Assembly (NCBI RefSeq): GCF_012396235.1
Contig: NZ_JAAXPA010000010.1
Coordinates: 62,001-126,000 of the forward strand
Direction of reading: 5' to 3'
Length of the DNA stretch: 64,000 nt
Source: Rhodococcus opacus
Lineage (GTDB): Bacteria; Actinomycetota; Actinomycetes; Mycobacteriales; Mycobacteriaceae
Shown here: one piece after another, positions 45,629 through 55,120 of the stretch
How positions within the stretch are numbered: position 1 is the first letter of the stretch
How the letters are laid out: every line of letters starts with the position of its first letter
Notes under the pieces: model-generated
What the model saw: only the letters and a program-made list of their open reading frames with translations
What the model was told of the DNA's origin: nothing
The model's database searches: none
Made by a program: the position numbers and the translations under genes

Positions 45629-45967
45629 TCACGCTCTGGGTGTTCGGATCCGCCAGGTTAAAGGGTCCGGCGGCGCGCCACACTCGCGGGGTCGGGCCGG
45701 GAGGCGGGTGCGTCGGGTGAGGCGGGCACGTTCGTTCTCGGACAACCCACCCCAGATGCCATAAGCCTCGGTGGCGGTGAGGGCATGGGCGCGGCAGTCG
45801 GCGAGCACGGGGCAGTTGTGACAGACCTGTTTGGCGGCGTGCTCACGCTGGGCGCGGACGTTGCCGCGTTCACCGTCGGGGGAGAAGAACATTTCGGTGT
45901 CGGTGCCGCGGCAGGAGGCGCGGTGTTGCCAGTCCCGGTCGCGGGGGTGGTGGAAATGATGAGGCAC
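45629..45967 (-). CDS. WhiB-family iron-sulfur transcription factor (WhiB3-like)
   Basis: This 112-residue protein has the four conserved cysteines that bind a 4Fe-4S cluster: ASCRG, then CHNCP and DCRAH. The turn motif is GIWGG followed by LSENERARLTRR and a basic tail. The DGERGNVRAQREHAAKQVC segment resembles WhiB3, which senses redox state and nitric oxide and works with the sigma factor. The start is uncertain; the GTG at 45967 gives a normal length, but its ribosome site is weak. It probably forms an operon with the DUF4193 gene. Confidence 0.88.
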   Translation of the reverse strand: MPHHFHHPRDRDWQHRASCRGTDTEMFFSPDGERGNVRAQREHAAKQVCHNCPVLADCRAHALTATEAYGIWGGLSENERARLTRRTRLPARPRECGAPPDPLTWRIRTPRA

Positions 45968-46903
45968 AGCGGAATGGTCGCTTTCGGAGTGGAGCAGTGA
46001 GCCGATCCGTCGGCAAGGGCGGCGCGGCGCGTGGGTGTGGCCGGCGGGCCTGGGCTTGTTGCCGAGGGTGTGTGCAGGGCAGGCCGATGTGGCGGCGTGG
46101 GTGGGATGGACCTCCTTGGAAGCAACCGGGTCGGACCGGGCGCGTACTGCCGTGCAGTCTGAAAGTGTTGTGCGACATGACCCCTCGACACATCGCGGTT
46201 TCACTCCTGATGCCCGAGAGTCAGCAGTCGGGTAGCGGCAGCGACAGGCCGGGTTCCGGGACTGTAAACGGTGCGGCACCACGTCCACAGGGCGTGTCGG
46301 TGCGTTGATGCCTGGTCTCGACATCGGTGGGACCGGGACGAACCCGGAGGATCCACCCTTGCAGCCTCTCGAGAGGTGGTAAAGGGTGTGCTAACGATGG
46401 TAGCGACCCGGCGCTCGATGCTGAAGGGAATCGCTCGAAAGTAACTGGCATCACATCTGCAGTCTCGTCGCGAGCATCGAGGTGACCGGCTCGGTCGGCA
46501 GTTCGGCGCTTCTCCGACGTTGTCCGAGACGGCCACGACGCGGGCGGTGCCCGGGTCGCGGGACGGCAGAGCCTGACGGTACGTCCCTGCGGCCTTCCCG
46601 TAGCGGGGGATCGCGACGAGGGTGCCACCATCGCTGATGGACACACCGACCCGGTCTCGACCTGGGCGATGGGGGGAGGGTGAGCGCCGACGTCCCCAAC
46701 CCACAGGGTTCCTGGACAGGGGAGTGGCGGCCCCGTCGCCCAGGGGAGGTCCGGCGTGCGAGTGCGGTCGGTCGACGCGGGTGGCGGAGAACGTAACACT
46801 ATTGCGTGTGAATCAGATCACATGTGTGCGTGGTTGCTGACAACACCTACGCGGCCGCTCACGGCGGCGCCCCCCAAGAAACAGCGACGAAGGCAGACTT
46901 CTC
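45968..46903. other. Intergenic stretch with a possible gene fragment
   Basis: No whole gene is supported over 936 bp. On the minus strand near 46505-46650 one frame reads GGTLVAIPRYGKAAGTYRQA and ARVVAVSDNVGEAP with strongly coding-like third positions. It is flanked by low-quality sequence, so it is probably a remnant of a lost gene. Nothing else is recognised. Confidence 0.35.
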
Positions 46904-47050
46904 ATGGCAACACCCACGAACCCGACGATCTCCGTGTCCACGCCCCGCACGCTGCGGCGGCCCAGCACGATGAGCACCGCCGAAATCAAGGCGAGAATCG
47001 AAGCCATGTATGCCCAGGATCGCCGACCTGGCACTCGCACTGCTCGCTGA
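46904..47050 (+). CDS. Possible 48-residue small protein
   Basis: This short frame begins at an ATG with GAAGG about 10 nt upstream and has almost uniform G/C third positions. It reads MATPTNPTISVSTPRTLRRP, then a short helix MSTAEIKARIEAMYAQDRRP. No family is recognised. It lies 77 bp before the diguanylate cyclase gene on the same strand and may share its transcript. Confidence 0.45.
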   Translation: MATPTNPTISVSTPRTLRRPSTMSTAEIKARIEAMYAQDRRPGTRTAR

Positions 47051-47127
47051 CACACCGCTGGTGGGCCACGGAACTGAAACACCACCTCTACACCTCGACA
47101 CCTCGACACCTCGATGGGACAGCCAGG

Positions 47128-48525
47128 ATGGAATCGGCAGCGACGGACGCTCGCCTTTTGCTCATGGTGATCGAACGTGCCCAGAACCTGGTCGCCGTCT
47201 CCGACTACGACAGCGGTCGCCTGCGCTATCTCAACCCCGCTGGGAGGCACCTGATGGGGTTGGCCGACGAGGCCGCGGTCGGGGCGCGCAGGGCGCCGGA
47301 GTTCTTCACCGATGTCGGGGTGGTGCAGGCCCCGGAGATGGAAGCGGCCCTGCTCGAGCGGGGCCTGTGGGACGGCAGGTCGGAGTTCCGGCATTTTCTG
47401 ACCGGGGAACCGATCCCGGTGACCGTGTCGATCTTCGTGGTCGAGCACACCGACGACCATCGCCCGGCGGTGATCGCCTGCATCGCCCAGGACCTGAGGA
47501 CGGCGCAGGAGCACGAACAACGCCTGCACACGGCGATGGAGGCGGCGGCGTACCGGGCCCGCGAACAACAAGCTCTTGCCGAGCTGAGTCGGCTCGCCGT
47601 GGACGGTGACCTCGACGACGTACTCGCGGGCGCGGCGGACGCGGCGGCTGCGTTGATGGGTGTCAACTGCGCCGCGGTGGCCCGGGCAGGCGACCCGGGC
47701 GGCGTATTGCGGGTGCTCGCCTACCGGGGGCAACCACCCGCCCCGCAGACCTTCGCCGCCGATTCCCAACTGGGATATGCGGCCGCGGTCAACGAGACCA
47801 TCGTCTGCTCCGACCGGTACGGAGAGAACCGATTCTCCACCGCCGCCATGAAGACCGGCGGATTGCGGTCCGGGGTGTGCGTTCCCATCGGCCGCGCCGG
47901 GTCGGTGTGGGGTGTGTTGACCGCGTTGAGTGCTCGCCCCCGGGAGTATTCCGATCGGGAGGTGATGTTCCTGCGCTCGGTGGCCGCGGTGCTGGCGGCG
48001 GCGGTCCGGCGCATCGAGGCGGAGGAGGCGCTGCGGTATCAGAGCGTGCACGATGTGTTGACCGGGCTACCGAACCGGGCCCTGGCACATCGGCGGATCG
48101 ATGCGGCATTGGAGGCGGCGCGCGGCAGCGAGTTCAGGGTTGCGGTGTTGCTGGTCGACCTCGACGGGTTCAAGATTCTCAACGACCGGCTCGGCCATGC
48201 GGTGGGCGATGACGCCCTGATCCAGTGGGCCGAACGGCTGGAGTCGGTGGTGCGTCCCGCTGACACCGTGGCCCGGATCGGGGGCGACGAATTTCTCATC
48301 GTGTGCCCGGAGATCGCCTCGGCCGAGGACGCCATCACGGTCGCGACCCGGGTCACCGAATTGCAGGTCGGCCCCGGTTCGGGCGGGCGCGGTCTTCGGT
48401 TCACCGCCAGCGTCGGCATCGCACTCGCCGGTCCGGACGGAACCCGAGAGTCGCTGATCCGGCGCGCGGACGCGGCGATGTATCAGGCCAAGGCCGCCGG
48501 GAGCGGGTACGCCGTGGCCCCCTGA
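47128..48525 (+). CDS. Diguanylate cyclase with PAS and GAF sensor domains
   Basis: This 465-residue signalling protein begins with a PAS domain (about residues 10-125, SDYDSGRLRYLNPAG). A GAF domain follows (about 150-290, ending VAAVLAAAVRRIEAEEAL), then a GGDEF domain from about 300 (HDVLTGLPNRALAHRRI and DLDGFKILNDRLGHAVGD). The active-site loop is intact (IGGDEFL, near 384), so it should make cyclic di-GMP. No EAL domain follows and no membrane segment is seen. The start at ATG 47128 fits the PAS domain; an open frame upstream to 46756 was rejected. Confidence 0.9.
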   Translation: MESAATDARLLLMVIERAQNLVAVSDYDSGRLRYLNPAGRHLMGLADEAAVGARRAPEFFTDVGVVQAPEMEAALLERGLWDGRSEFRHFLTGEPIPVTVSIFVVEHTDDHRPAVIACIAQDLRTAQEHEQRLHTAMEAAAYRAREQQALAELSRLAVDGDLDDVLAGAADAAAALMGVNCAAVARAGDPGGVLRVLAYRGQPPAPQTFAADSQLGYAAAVNETIVCSDRYGENRFSTAAMKTGGLRSGVCVPIGRAGSVWGVLTALSARPREYSDREVMFLRSVAAVLAAAVRRIEAEEALRYQSVHDVLTGLPNRALAHRRIDAALEAARGSEFRVAVLLVDLDGFKILNDRLGHAVGDDALIQWAERLESVVRPADTVARIGGDEFLIVCPEIASAEDAITVATRVTELQVGPGSGGRGLRFTASVGIALAGPDGTRESLIRRADAAMYQAKAAGSGYAVAP

Positions 48526-48959
48526 CCTGAATCCCATTGCCTCTGAGTCGATTCTGCGCTGACATCGGGGTGCTGAAGGAGGGTCTTGTCGTCAGCGTGG
48601 CGGCCCGCCGTGGGAACGAGGTACCCGCACCTTGCCGTCCGCCCGGTCGGTGCGGTCCGGCGGACGATCGGACTTGCCGATGCTGTGAATGGATATGGTC
48701 GATGTCGTTCTGCGGCGCGAAGGTCCCGGACTGAACGGCGAAGACCGCCCCGAACCGACCATTGATGTCCGTCCGAGGGCGGTTTAACCTGGAGATGCGG
48801 GCCGTATCCCGTCGGGTCGAGATTAGGCAGTCCGGGATACGACTCGCCGCGGGCTTTTCGAGGAAACCGTCGGCTCAGGGAGCGGTTCCGGTCGAGTGCC
48901 CGACCGGCTGGACCGGTGCCCGACCGCGGTCGTGACTCGGTCGGGGTTCTGCGGGTTGG
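48526..48959. other. Intergenic stretch with an inverted repeat
   Basis: No gene is supported. A 9-bp perfect inverted repeat (48803-48811 and 48833-48841) could form a stem and may be a transcript end. Confidence 0.4.
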
Positions 48960-49242
48960 CCACCCAGCCCGGCGGGGATACCGGAGACCAGCATCGGAGC
49001 ACCCTCGGCCTGCTCGATCACCGCCCGTGATTGCGCGTCAGCTGACCGGTGTCGTCGTGCAGGCGGTCCAGGACTCGGGCGACGCGCGGGTGATCGTCGG
49101 GATGCTTGTGGGCCAGCAGCAGTTCGGTGGTCAGGGTCACCTTGCCGGGTTGGTAGCCGTGCATCCGGGCGACGGCGTCGGTCCATTCTTATCGCTGCCC
49201 GGTCAGGAAGAACCGGAAGCTGCCCACCCGTTGCGCGCGTCG
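48960..49242 (-). pseudogene. PAS-ANTAR protein remnant
   Basis: On the minus strand a PAS core is readable: VGSFRFFLTGQR, a stop codon (49189-49191) where the family has Trp, then EWTDAVARMHGYQPGKVTLT and HKHPDDHPRVARVLDRL. A frame change near 49020 leads into AVIEQAEGAPMLVSGI, the start of an RNA-binding ANTAR domain, after which homology ends. The nonsense codon, frameshift and truncation show a dead gene. Intact PAS-ANTAR proteins are abundant in this group. Confidence 0.65.
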
Positions 49243-49422
49243 AATGGACGGTCGATTTCGGGCTTGCCGGGCAGGGTCTGTTCTGGGTTCGACGACAATT
49301 GTGGGGCGAGCCGTTGACAGGTTCGACACGAATGGATGGAGGGAAGGCTAGTTTCGTCCCGTTCCGCCGTCGGGATCGAGTGTGCGGATCGTTCGTCCGG
49401 TGGTTGCTCTGGGGTGATGTCC

Positions 49423-49968
49423 TCAGATGGTGTAGCGCAGCAGAGATACGCCGTTCGGGAAGCCGCGGGCCTCCACCAGCTGCAGCGTCGGCAACTCGTA
49501 CCCGTCGGGGAACAGACGTCGTCCCCGACCCTGGACGGCGGGGTACACGAACAGCCGGTACTCGTCGACCAGGCCAGAGACGATCAGGGCGTGGGTCAGC
49601 GTGATGCTGCCGGTGACCACGATATCGCGGCCCTCCTTCCCCTTCAGATCCCGCACCTGGGTGATCCAGTCGCCCGTGAGCACGGTCGAGTTCCGCCATT
49701 GGGGGTCGGCCATGGTCGAGGAGACGACGTACTTGTGGATCTGGTTCAGCTCGTCGGTGATCCCCGTCTGGTCGTCGGTCTGTTGGGGCCAGTAGCCGCG
49801 GAAGTCCTCGAACGTCTGCCGACCCAACAGCATCGCATCCGCGTGCTCGGACTGCCGGCGGGTCGCCTCGCGCAGTTGCGGATCCTGGTCCGCGGGATCG
49901 AACCAGTCGCCGAGCATCTCGATGGAGCCGTCGAGGGTGATGTTCTGGGTGATCGCGAGTGTCCTCAT
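49423..49968 (-). CDS. Dihydrofolate-reductase-like (RibD C-terminal domain) protein
   Basis: This 181-residue protein has the RibD-C/DHFR-like fold: MRTLAITQNITLDGSIEM at the start, a middle AMLLGRQTFEDFRGYWP, VVTGSITLTHALI and a C-terminal VQGRGRRLFPDG. Such stand-alone proteins are presumed NADPH reductases but most have no known substrate. The start is the ATG at 49968; a frame to 50139 was rejected. A broken paralogue lies at 56252-56548. Confidence 0.88.
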   Translation of the reverse strand: MRTLAITQNITLDGSIEMLGDWFDPADQDPQLREATRRQSEHADAMLLGRQTFEDFRGYWPQQTDDQTGITDELNQIHKYVVSSTMADPQWRNSTVLTGDWITQVRDLKGKEGRDIVVTGSITLTHALIVSGLVDEYRLFVYPAVQGRGRRLFPDGYELPTLQLVEARGFPNGVSLLRYTI

Positions 49969-51152
49969 ATCAAGTACTGACCCCGCTTCGGCCGGAAAAT
50001 CATCGCCAGCAGAAAACAGCCCCACCCGTGCCGTTGCGATCCAAGCACTGACGGCCCTCGACTTCATCGCGGCGCGAGGGGCGTGTCTGGGCTTCAGGTC
50101 GACCGGCATTCTGTGATCGGCCATCCATCGGGTCGTCATCTGGATCGGGTGAACTGGGCCTTGGACGGTTCTTCCACCCGTGCCCCGGGCGATATCTGTC
50201 TGCGCGAAAGGCTCCCGGGCGGTGGATGGTTACTGACTCAGCCCGCCTGAGTCTGAATCAGGTCGGTGAGGACAAACACGTGTCAACCCCGATCGCTGCC
50301 CCGGCCAGTAGCAGTATCCACCACATCAGGTCTGTGTCGGAGAGCGCGGCGTCCGACGTCGTCGAAGTCGGATTCAAGAGCTAGCCACGAAGGGCGAGAC
50401 AGCGGTCTACGCGTCCACACTCGACCACGTGATTGCTCCCGTTCGGCGAGATCGGTCGGTGGCAGATTCTCGATCCCGGACTCGCATCGGAGAAGGCAGT
50501 CCGCTTCCGTCAAGAACCTCCAAGCCCACTGCACCAGCCTACAAAGCAACTCTGGGAAGAATTCGTTGGTGTCCGGGGCGTGGGGATGTCATGGTGCTCG
50601 GTGAGGAGGTTGTCACGCCGTTGAGCGGGCGGGTTTGCGCTTCGAGCAGATGGCGTAGATCGTATTCAGCAACGGCCACCAGGAAGCGGCCTCTCGAGAA
50701 ATATCAGAGAAATATCAGGAGTTGGCCGATTTCCCGAACGGCTGAAACGAAAGCCGGATTTCCTGGCCCACAATTGGATGGCTGTCTGGTTCAGGCCTCG
50801 TTCCGGAAACACGCAGATACGCGTTCCGCCCCGAGAGATGCGGCTCGATATCGCTGATCCGGATCGGAGTGACTCGGCCTGATGGATACCGCCGGACCTG
50901 AAGTGCAATTCTAAAGTCTGTCGTCGCTGCGGCCAACCAATGTTGTTAATTGCCAAGGTAAGCCGCGCTCGTTCTGCCTGAAGCTTGGGGCGTCGTGAGT
51001 GTGGAGCTTCAAGAGGACCGTGACTTCCTGCCCAGATCGGCGATGAGCTGGGGACGGTGAATTGTCAGTTCGGGTGAGCTTCCTGATTACCGGGAGAAGC
51101 CGCCTGCCGTTACTGTGTGCGTTCGACGGTTGCCCGGCGAAGAAGGAGACAC
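49969..51152. other. Long stretch without a confident gene
   Basis: About 1.2 kb. Open frames at 50283-50549 and 50666-50956 (minus) and 50429-50857 (plus) have no motif. The part around 50930-50960 is locally A/T-rich. GTGAC-TTCC-TGCCC at 51020-51033 is one mismatch from the island's box pattern, but lies 120 bp before the next gene. Confidence 0.4.
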
Positions 51153-52382
51153 ATGGCGGTATCACCGAGGGGTTCAGAAGGTTCGGCGAGGAAGACAACA
51201 AGGGAGATTCGTGAGTGGGCGATCGGGGCGGGGCGCGAGGTGTCATCCCGGGGCCGGATCTCGGCCGAGCTCGAGCAAGCCTTCCATGACGCTCAGGCGA
51301 AGAAGGTTCAGACAAGAACGCCGCCGGTAAAGAAGACGGCCGTGAAGAAGCGGGTCGCGCCGAAGGCGCCGGTCACGAGGACGGCCGTGAACAAGGCTCC
51401 GGCGAAGAAGTCGTCCAGGGAGATTCGTGAGTGGGCTATCGGGGCGGGGCGCGAGGTGTCTTCTCGCGGCCGGATTCCGGCCGAGCTCGAGCAAGCCTTC
51501 CATGACGCGCAGGCGAAGAAGGTTCAGACGAAATCGGCGCCGGTAAAGAAGACAGTTGCGAAGAAGACAGTTGCGACGAAGGCGGCTGCGGAGAAAACGG
51601 TCGTGAAGAAGCCAGCCGCGGCGAAGGCGCCGGTCACGAGGACGGCCGTGAACAAGGCTCCGGCGAAGAAGTCGTCCAGGGAGATTCGTGAGTGGGCGAT
51701 CGGGGCGGGTCGCGAGGTGTCTTCTCGCGGCCGGATTCCGGCCGAGCTCGAGCAAGCCTTCCATGACGCGCAGGCGAAGAAGGTTCAAGCGAAAACGGCG
51801 CCGGCGAAAAAGGCCGCTGTGAAGAAGATCGTCGCGAAGAACGCTCCGGCGCGGAAGACGGTCGTGAAGAAGGCAGCCGTGACGAAGGCGCCGGTCACGA
51901 GGACGGCCGTGAACAAGGCTCCGGCGAAGAAGTCGTCCAGGGAGATTCGTGAGTGGGCGATCGGCGCGGGTCACGAGGTGTCTTCTCGCGGCCGGATTCC
52001 GGCCGAGCTCGAGCAAGCCTTCCATGACGCTCAGGCGAAGAAGGTTCAAGCGAAAACGGCGCCGGCGAAAAAGGCCGCTGTGAAGAAGATCGTCGCGAAG
52101 AACGCTCCGGCGCGGAAGACGGCCGTGAAGAAGGCAGCCGTGACGAAGGTCCCTGCGAAGACGACGACACCCGGGAAGACACCCGCGAGGAGGGTGGCCG
52201 CGAAGACGACGGCTGCGGAGAAGACAGTGGTGAAGATGGCTTCGGCGAAGAAGTCGTCCAGGGAGATTCGTGAGTGGGCGATCGGGGAGGGGCGCGAAGT
52301 GTCCCCTCGTGGCCGGATTTCGGCCGAAATCGAGCAGGCCTTCCGCGACGCTCAGGCGCAGATGCCGGTCGCGGTCGGCTGA
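51153..52382 (+). CDS. Five-repeat Lsr2-type DNA-binding protein with histone-like linkers
   Basis: This 409-residue, strongly basic protein consists of five copies of an Lsr2 C-terminal-like motif at about residues 17-48, 89-120, 176-207, 263-294 and 370-401. Each reads like REIREWAIGAGREVSSRGRI then PAELEQAFHDA. The RGR core is the AT-hook-like minor-groove clamp of Lsr2, and IREWA and RGRIPAE match that family. The linkers (41-75 residues) are Lys/Ala/Pro-rich, like histone H1 or HupB tails, with repeated PAKK, VKK and KAP. The Lsr2 oligomerisation domain is absent. It should coat or bridge AT-rich DNA at several sites. The ATG at 51153 has AAGGAG 5 nt upstream. Confidence 0.85.
   Translation: MAVSPRGSEGSARKTTREIREWAIGAGREVSSRGRISAELEQAFHDAQAKKVQTRTPPVKKTAVKKRVAPKAPVTRTAVNKAPAKKSSREIREWAIGAGREVSSRGRIPAELEQAFHDAQAKKVQTKSAPVKKTVAKKTVATKAAAEKTVVKKPAAAKAPVTRTAVNKAPAKKSSREIREWAIGAGREVSSRGRIPAELEQAFHDAQAKKVQAKTAPAKKAAVKKIVAKNAPARKTVVKKAAVTKAPVTRTAVNKAPAKKSSREIREWAIGAGHEVSSRGRIPAELEQAFHDAQAKKVQAKTAPAKKAAVKKIVAKNAPARKTAVKKAAVTKVPAKTTTPGKTPARRVAAKTTAAEKTVVKMASAKKSSREIREWAIGEGREVSPRGRISAEIEQAFRDAQAQMPVAVG
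51371..52040 (+). repeat. 261-bp tandem coding repeats
   Basis: The string GGTCACGAGGACGGCCGTGA occurs at 51371, 51632 and 51893, exactly 261 bp (87 codons) apart. It is followed each time by a nearly identical linker end plus DNA-binding module. Such near-identity at DNA level implies recent duplication, and copy number may vary between strains. Confidence 0.85.
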
Positions 52383-52710
52383 AACGGGTGGTGTCCACTA
52401 TTAGGGATTCATCGGCGCCTGTTCGTCGCGGTTGGTGTGGGCACCGCGCTCGGCCGAGCAGACCGCGACTATGGCACCTGCGTTGCCTGTGTGGCTAGGC
52501 ACGGGTCCGCGTGCACCGATCGAATTGTCTCCGATGGCTCAGCTTCCGAAGACGGTCCCACCCCACCCGGTTGCCGGGTGTGGTGGGTGTGGTGGTTGGC
52601 GGGTCGGTGGGCGTAGTTGTGTTGGAAGCGACCGAGACGGTGTCGTATTGCCGTGATGTACGCGTCGACGCTGGTGGGCGTGGCGGCGATGAGTTGCCCG
52701 GTGCTCGGTA

Positions 52711-52823
52711 ATCCGGACCGTCGCGATGATCGCGTGGGTGGCGGTGTCGATGACGCTGACCGCGTTGGTGGGGGTGCTGTGGGCGACGTAAGCGGTGTGT
52801 TCGTCGGGTGCGATTACGTCAAT
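52711..52823 (-). pseudogene. YVTN beta-propeller repeat fragment
   Basis: A single repeat blade is readable: IDVIAPDEHTAYVAHSTPTN then AVSVIDTATHAIIATVRI, the pattern of YVTN/YncE-type surface or periplasmic propellers. No further blades or start are seen on either side in any frame. It is most likely a leftover of a larger gene. The rest of 52383-53037 holds no other supported feature. Confidence 0.45.
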
Positions 52824-53037
52824 ACCGCCTGCGTCAGCCCAACGGGAATGGTTGCGGTGACGAAAAACCTGTTGGCGGATCACGGCGACCACTGCTACTT
52901 TTCCGGAGGCCGTGCCAGAGAACGAGGAGGTGGTACCCGTGAACGCAGTATCGACATGGGTGCTCCCCTCTGGGGTCACGGTCGGGCGATAGGTCGTCCG
53001 GGAGCGCCGTTCAAGTGCACTCTCGAAAGGCACGACA

Positions 53038-53769
53038 ATGCAATTCACCTCCGAACAGCGCCTCGACGACGGCGTCCTCGAACGCGAATTCACTCTCGGC
53101 GAGATCCCCGGCATCCTGTGGACGCCCAAATCTGCATCCGCACCGGCACCGCTGATCCTGGTCGGCCACCCCGGCGGACTCCACATGATGTACCCCCGGT
53201 TGGCGGCCCGAGCCCGGCACGCCGCGGCGGAGGGCTTCGCCGCGGCCACCATCGAGCTCCCTGGGAGCGGTGACCGCCCCCGTTCCGCCGCCGCCGAGCA
53301 GGCCCGCGCCGACCTGCGCCGGGCGCTGGATGCCGGCGAGCCGGTCGACGACGAGATCGTCGACCGGCTCGTCCTCCCGCTGGTCGAAAAGGCGGTCCCG
53401 GAATGGCGGGCCGCCCTGAACGCCCTCCTTTCGCTGCCCGAGATCGACGGCCCGGTCGGGTACTCGGGAGGGGTGATCGCCATCGGCATCCGCCTGGCGG
53501 TGGTCGAATCGCGCATCTCGGCCGCCCTTCTGTTCGCCGGGAGTTTCGTGCCCCGCACCATGTTCGAGGAGGCCCGGCAGGTCACCATTCCACTGCAGGT
53601 CCTGCTGCAGTGGGACGACGAAGGTAACGACCGGCAACTGGCCCTGGACCTGTTCGACGCCTTCGGCTCCAAGGAGAAGACGCTGCACGCCAATATGGGC
53701 GGGCACACCGGCGTCCCGCAGTTCGAGGGGGACGACGGGAACCGGTTCTTCGCCCGGCGCCTGCAGTGA
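53038..53769 (+). CDS. Alpha/beta hydrolase (dienelactone-hydrolase-like)
   Basis: This 243-residue alpha/beta hydrolase has an early LILVGHPGGLHMMYPRL (oxyanion region), a nucleophile elbow GYSGG (Ser near residue 143) and a late MGGHTGVP histidine. A charged helical insertion lies between residues 80 and 120. The acid is probably Asp in WDDEGND. No signal peptide is present. The ATG at 53038 has GAAAGG 7 nt upstream. It stands alone; the substrate is unknown. Confidence 0.88.
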   Translation: MQFTSEQRLDDGVLEREFTLGEIPGILWTPKSASAPAPLILVGHPGGLHMMYPRLAARARHAAAEGFAAATIELPGSGDRPRSAAAEQARADLRRALDAGEPVDDEIVDRLVLPLVEKAVPEWRAALNALLSLPEIDGPVGYSGGVIAIGIRLAVVESRISAALLFAGSFVPRTMFEEARQVTIPLQVLLQWDDEGNDRQLALDLFDAFGSKEKTLHANMGGHTGVPQFEGDDGNRFFARRLQ

Positions 53770-54235
53770 GGCCGGCCCGTCAGGTCGGCAGCAGAGGATA
53801 GGAGCTGTCGGGCCAGCAGATGTACAGCCCCCCGATCGCGTCGGTGCCGGCCATCGGCCGGTCGGGGCGGCGCGGGACCACCAGCGGCCAATCAGCTGGG
53901 CCTACGCCGTGATCTGCTCAGCGCCAATGGCTGTTACCGGTTCACGGCTCGGGTGCATAGTCCGGGCTGTGAACGAAACCCGTCCGGTCGGTCAGCGAAG
54001 GGGCGACCGACACCGGTGATGGATGATCGGCGGTACGAGCGGCCCGACCGCGCACTCGAACCGCGGCAGTACCTCCGCGGCGGTACCTCCGCGGTCGTTC
54101 ACAGATCCGACGTCGCCACACGTTGTCTCTCCGGCAGGCCGCTGAGCGATCCGCTTGCGGAACCACCGGTCCGGGGCGGGCTGTCGGCCAGACTGTCTCG
54201 CTGGTGGTCAATTCTGCGGGACGCCACGGGCGTGA
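53770..54235. other. Intergenic stretch, no confident gene
   Basis: It lies between convergent genes. Short open frames on both strands lack motifs. A direct repeat of CGGTACCTCCGCGG occurs near 54068-54094. Nothing more is seen. Confidence 0.4.
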
Positions 54236-54850
54236 TCACTCCAGCGCAGATATTCCGGGTCCTTCGAGGTCATCGAGCGCCGACTTGCGCCCTGATATTG
54301 CCATGAGCAGTGACAGTGCCGGGCCGCGGACTTCTGGGCCATCTCCGATCGACACGTCTGCGTCGGTGGCACGCAACTGGACCGAGGCAATGAGTTGCTT
54401 CGCACCGCCCAGGGATACCGGGGTGCGCGCCTGATACTGCAACGACCTGATGACCGCCTCCGATGGATATGTACGGGTGATGCCCAGCGGCCGTCGGATG
54501 TCTTCGCCGTGGACGACCTCTTCGACCAGCCTGCTGTCGAGCGGGGCCGGCGGCGTCGACGTTCGTGTTGCTACCTGCTCGAGCCGGGCGAGCGTTTGGC
54601 GGGGCGTGGCGCCGCGTTCGCGTTCGACGCCCTGGGCGTTCTGGCGATCGAAGTTGAAGCGCGCCCGGGCCATGTTGCGCACGATGCCGAGGCGGGTGGT
54701 CTTCGCGTTGTTGATCAAGTGTGCGGCGACGTCGTGCACGGTCCAGTCACCACAGAGTGAGGGGTGGGCCCACTGGGCGTCGGTGAGGTCGGTGAGGTCA
54801 TCGATCAGCGCCGCACGCTCCGCGTGCACGATCGGCCAGACATCATTCAT
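54236..54850 (-). CDS. Maleylpyruvate isomerase-like / DinB-fold metal enzyme
   Basis: This 204-residue protein is of the mycothiol-dependent maleylpyruvate isomerase (MDMPI) N-terminal family. It starts MNDVWPIVHAERAALIDDL and has SLCGDWTVHDVAAHLIN, which holds the first conserved histidine, and VVHGEDIRRPLG with another. The C-terminal part covers the usual MDMPI end. Members use mycothiol and a zinc site, but most have no assigned substrate. The ATG at 54850 was chosen; the frame to 54946 has no support. Confidence 0.85.
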   Translation of the reverse strand: MNDVWPIVHAERAALIDDLTDLTDAQWAHPSLCGDWTVHDVAAHLINNAKTTRLGIVRNMARARFNFDRQNAQGVERERGATPRQTLARLEQVATRTSTPPAPLDSRLVEEVVHGEDIRRPLGITRTYPSEAVIRSLQYQARTPVSLGGAKQLIASVQLRATDADVSIGDGPEVRGPALSLLMAISGRKSALDDLEGPGISALE

Positions 54851-55120
54851 GAAACCAGTGTGACAAATGCTGCCCGTCACCGATTGCATTGGGCCCGACG
54901 CCGTCCCGACCCAACGCCGAGGACGATCGAGGCCGTCGTGCCGCAAGCAGGATCGTCGTCTGGAACGCCGAGCGGAGCACCGGATGACGATTCACTTGCG
55001 GAACCAACCATCCGCCGGCTACTGACGGCCGAATTTTCCCCGCTGGTGGTTCCTCAATCGAATCCAACCTCCAGGAACTCGGCGATATGATCGGTCCGTG
55101 CTCAATCGTCTGATGGAGTC

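Noticed and set aside
46221-46799. Minus-strand frame of 192 codons
   Set aside because: Pro/Arg/Ser-rich with no motif; an overlapping frame carries a short coding-like fragment instead, so no gene was called.
51020-51033. Dormancy-type box before the Lsr2-like gene (GTGAC-TTCC-TGCCC)
   Set aside because: One mismatch, but about 120 bp upstream and isolated from the island; not listed as a site.
52539-53891. Minus-strand frame of 450 codons over the alpha/beta hydrolase at 53038
   Set aside because: It is antisense shadow of the hydrolase; only the single YVTN blade near 52711-52823 has meaningful sequence.
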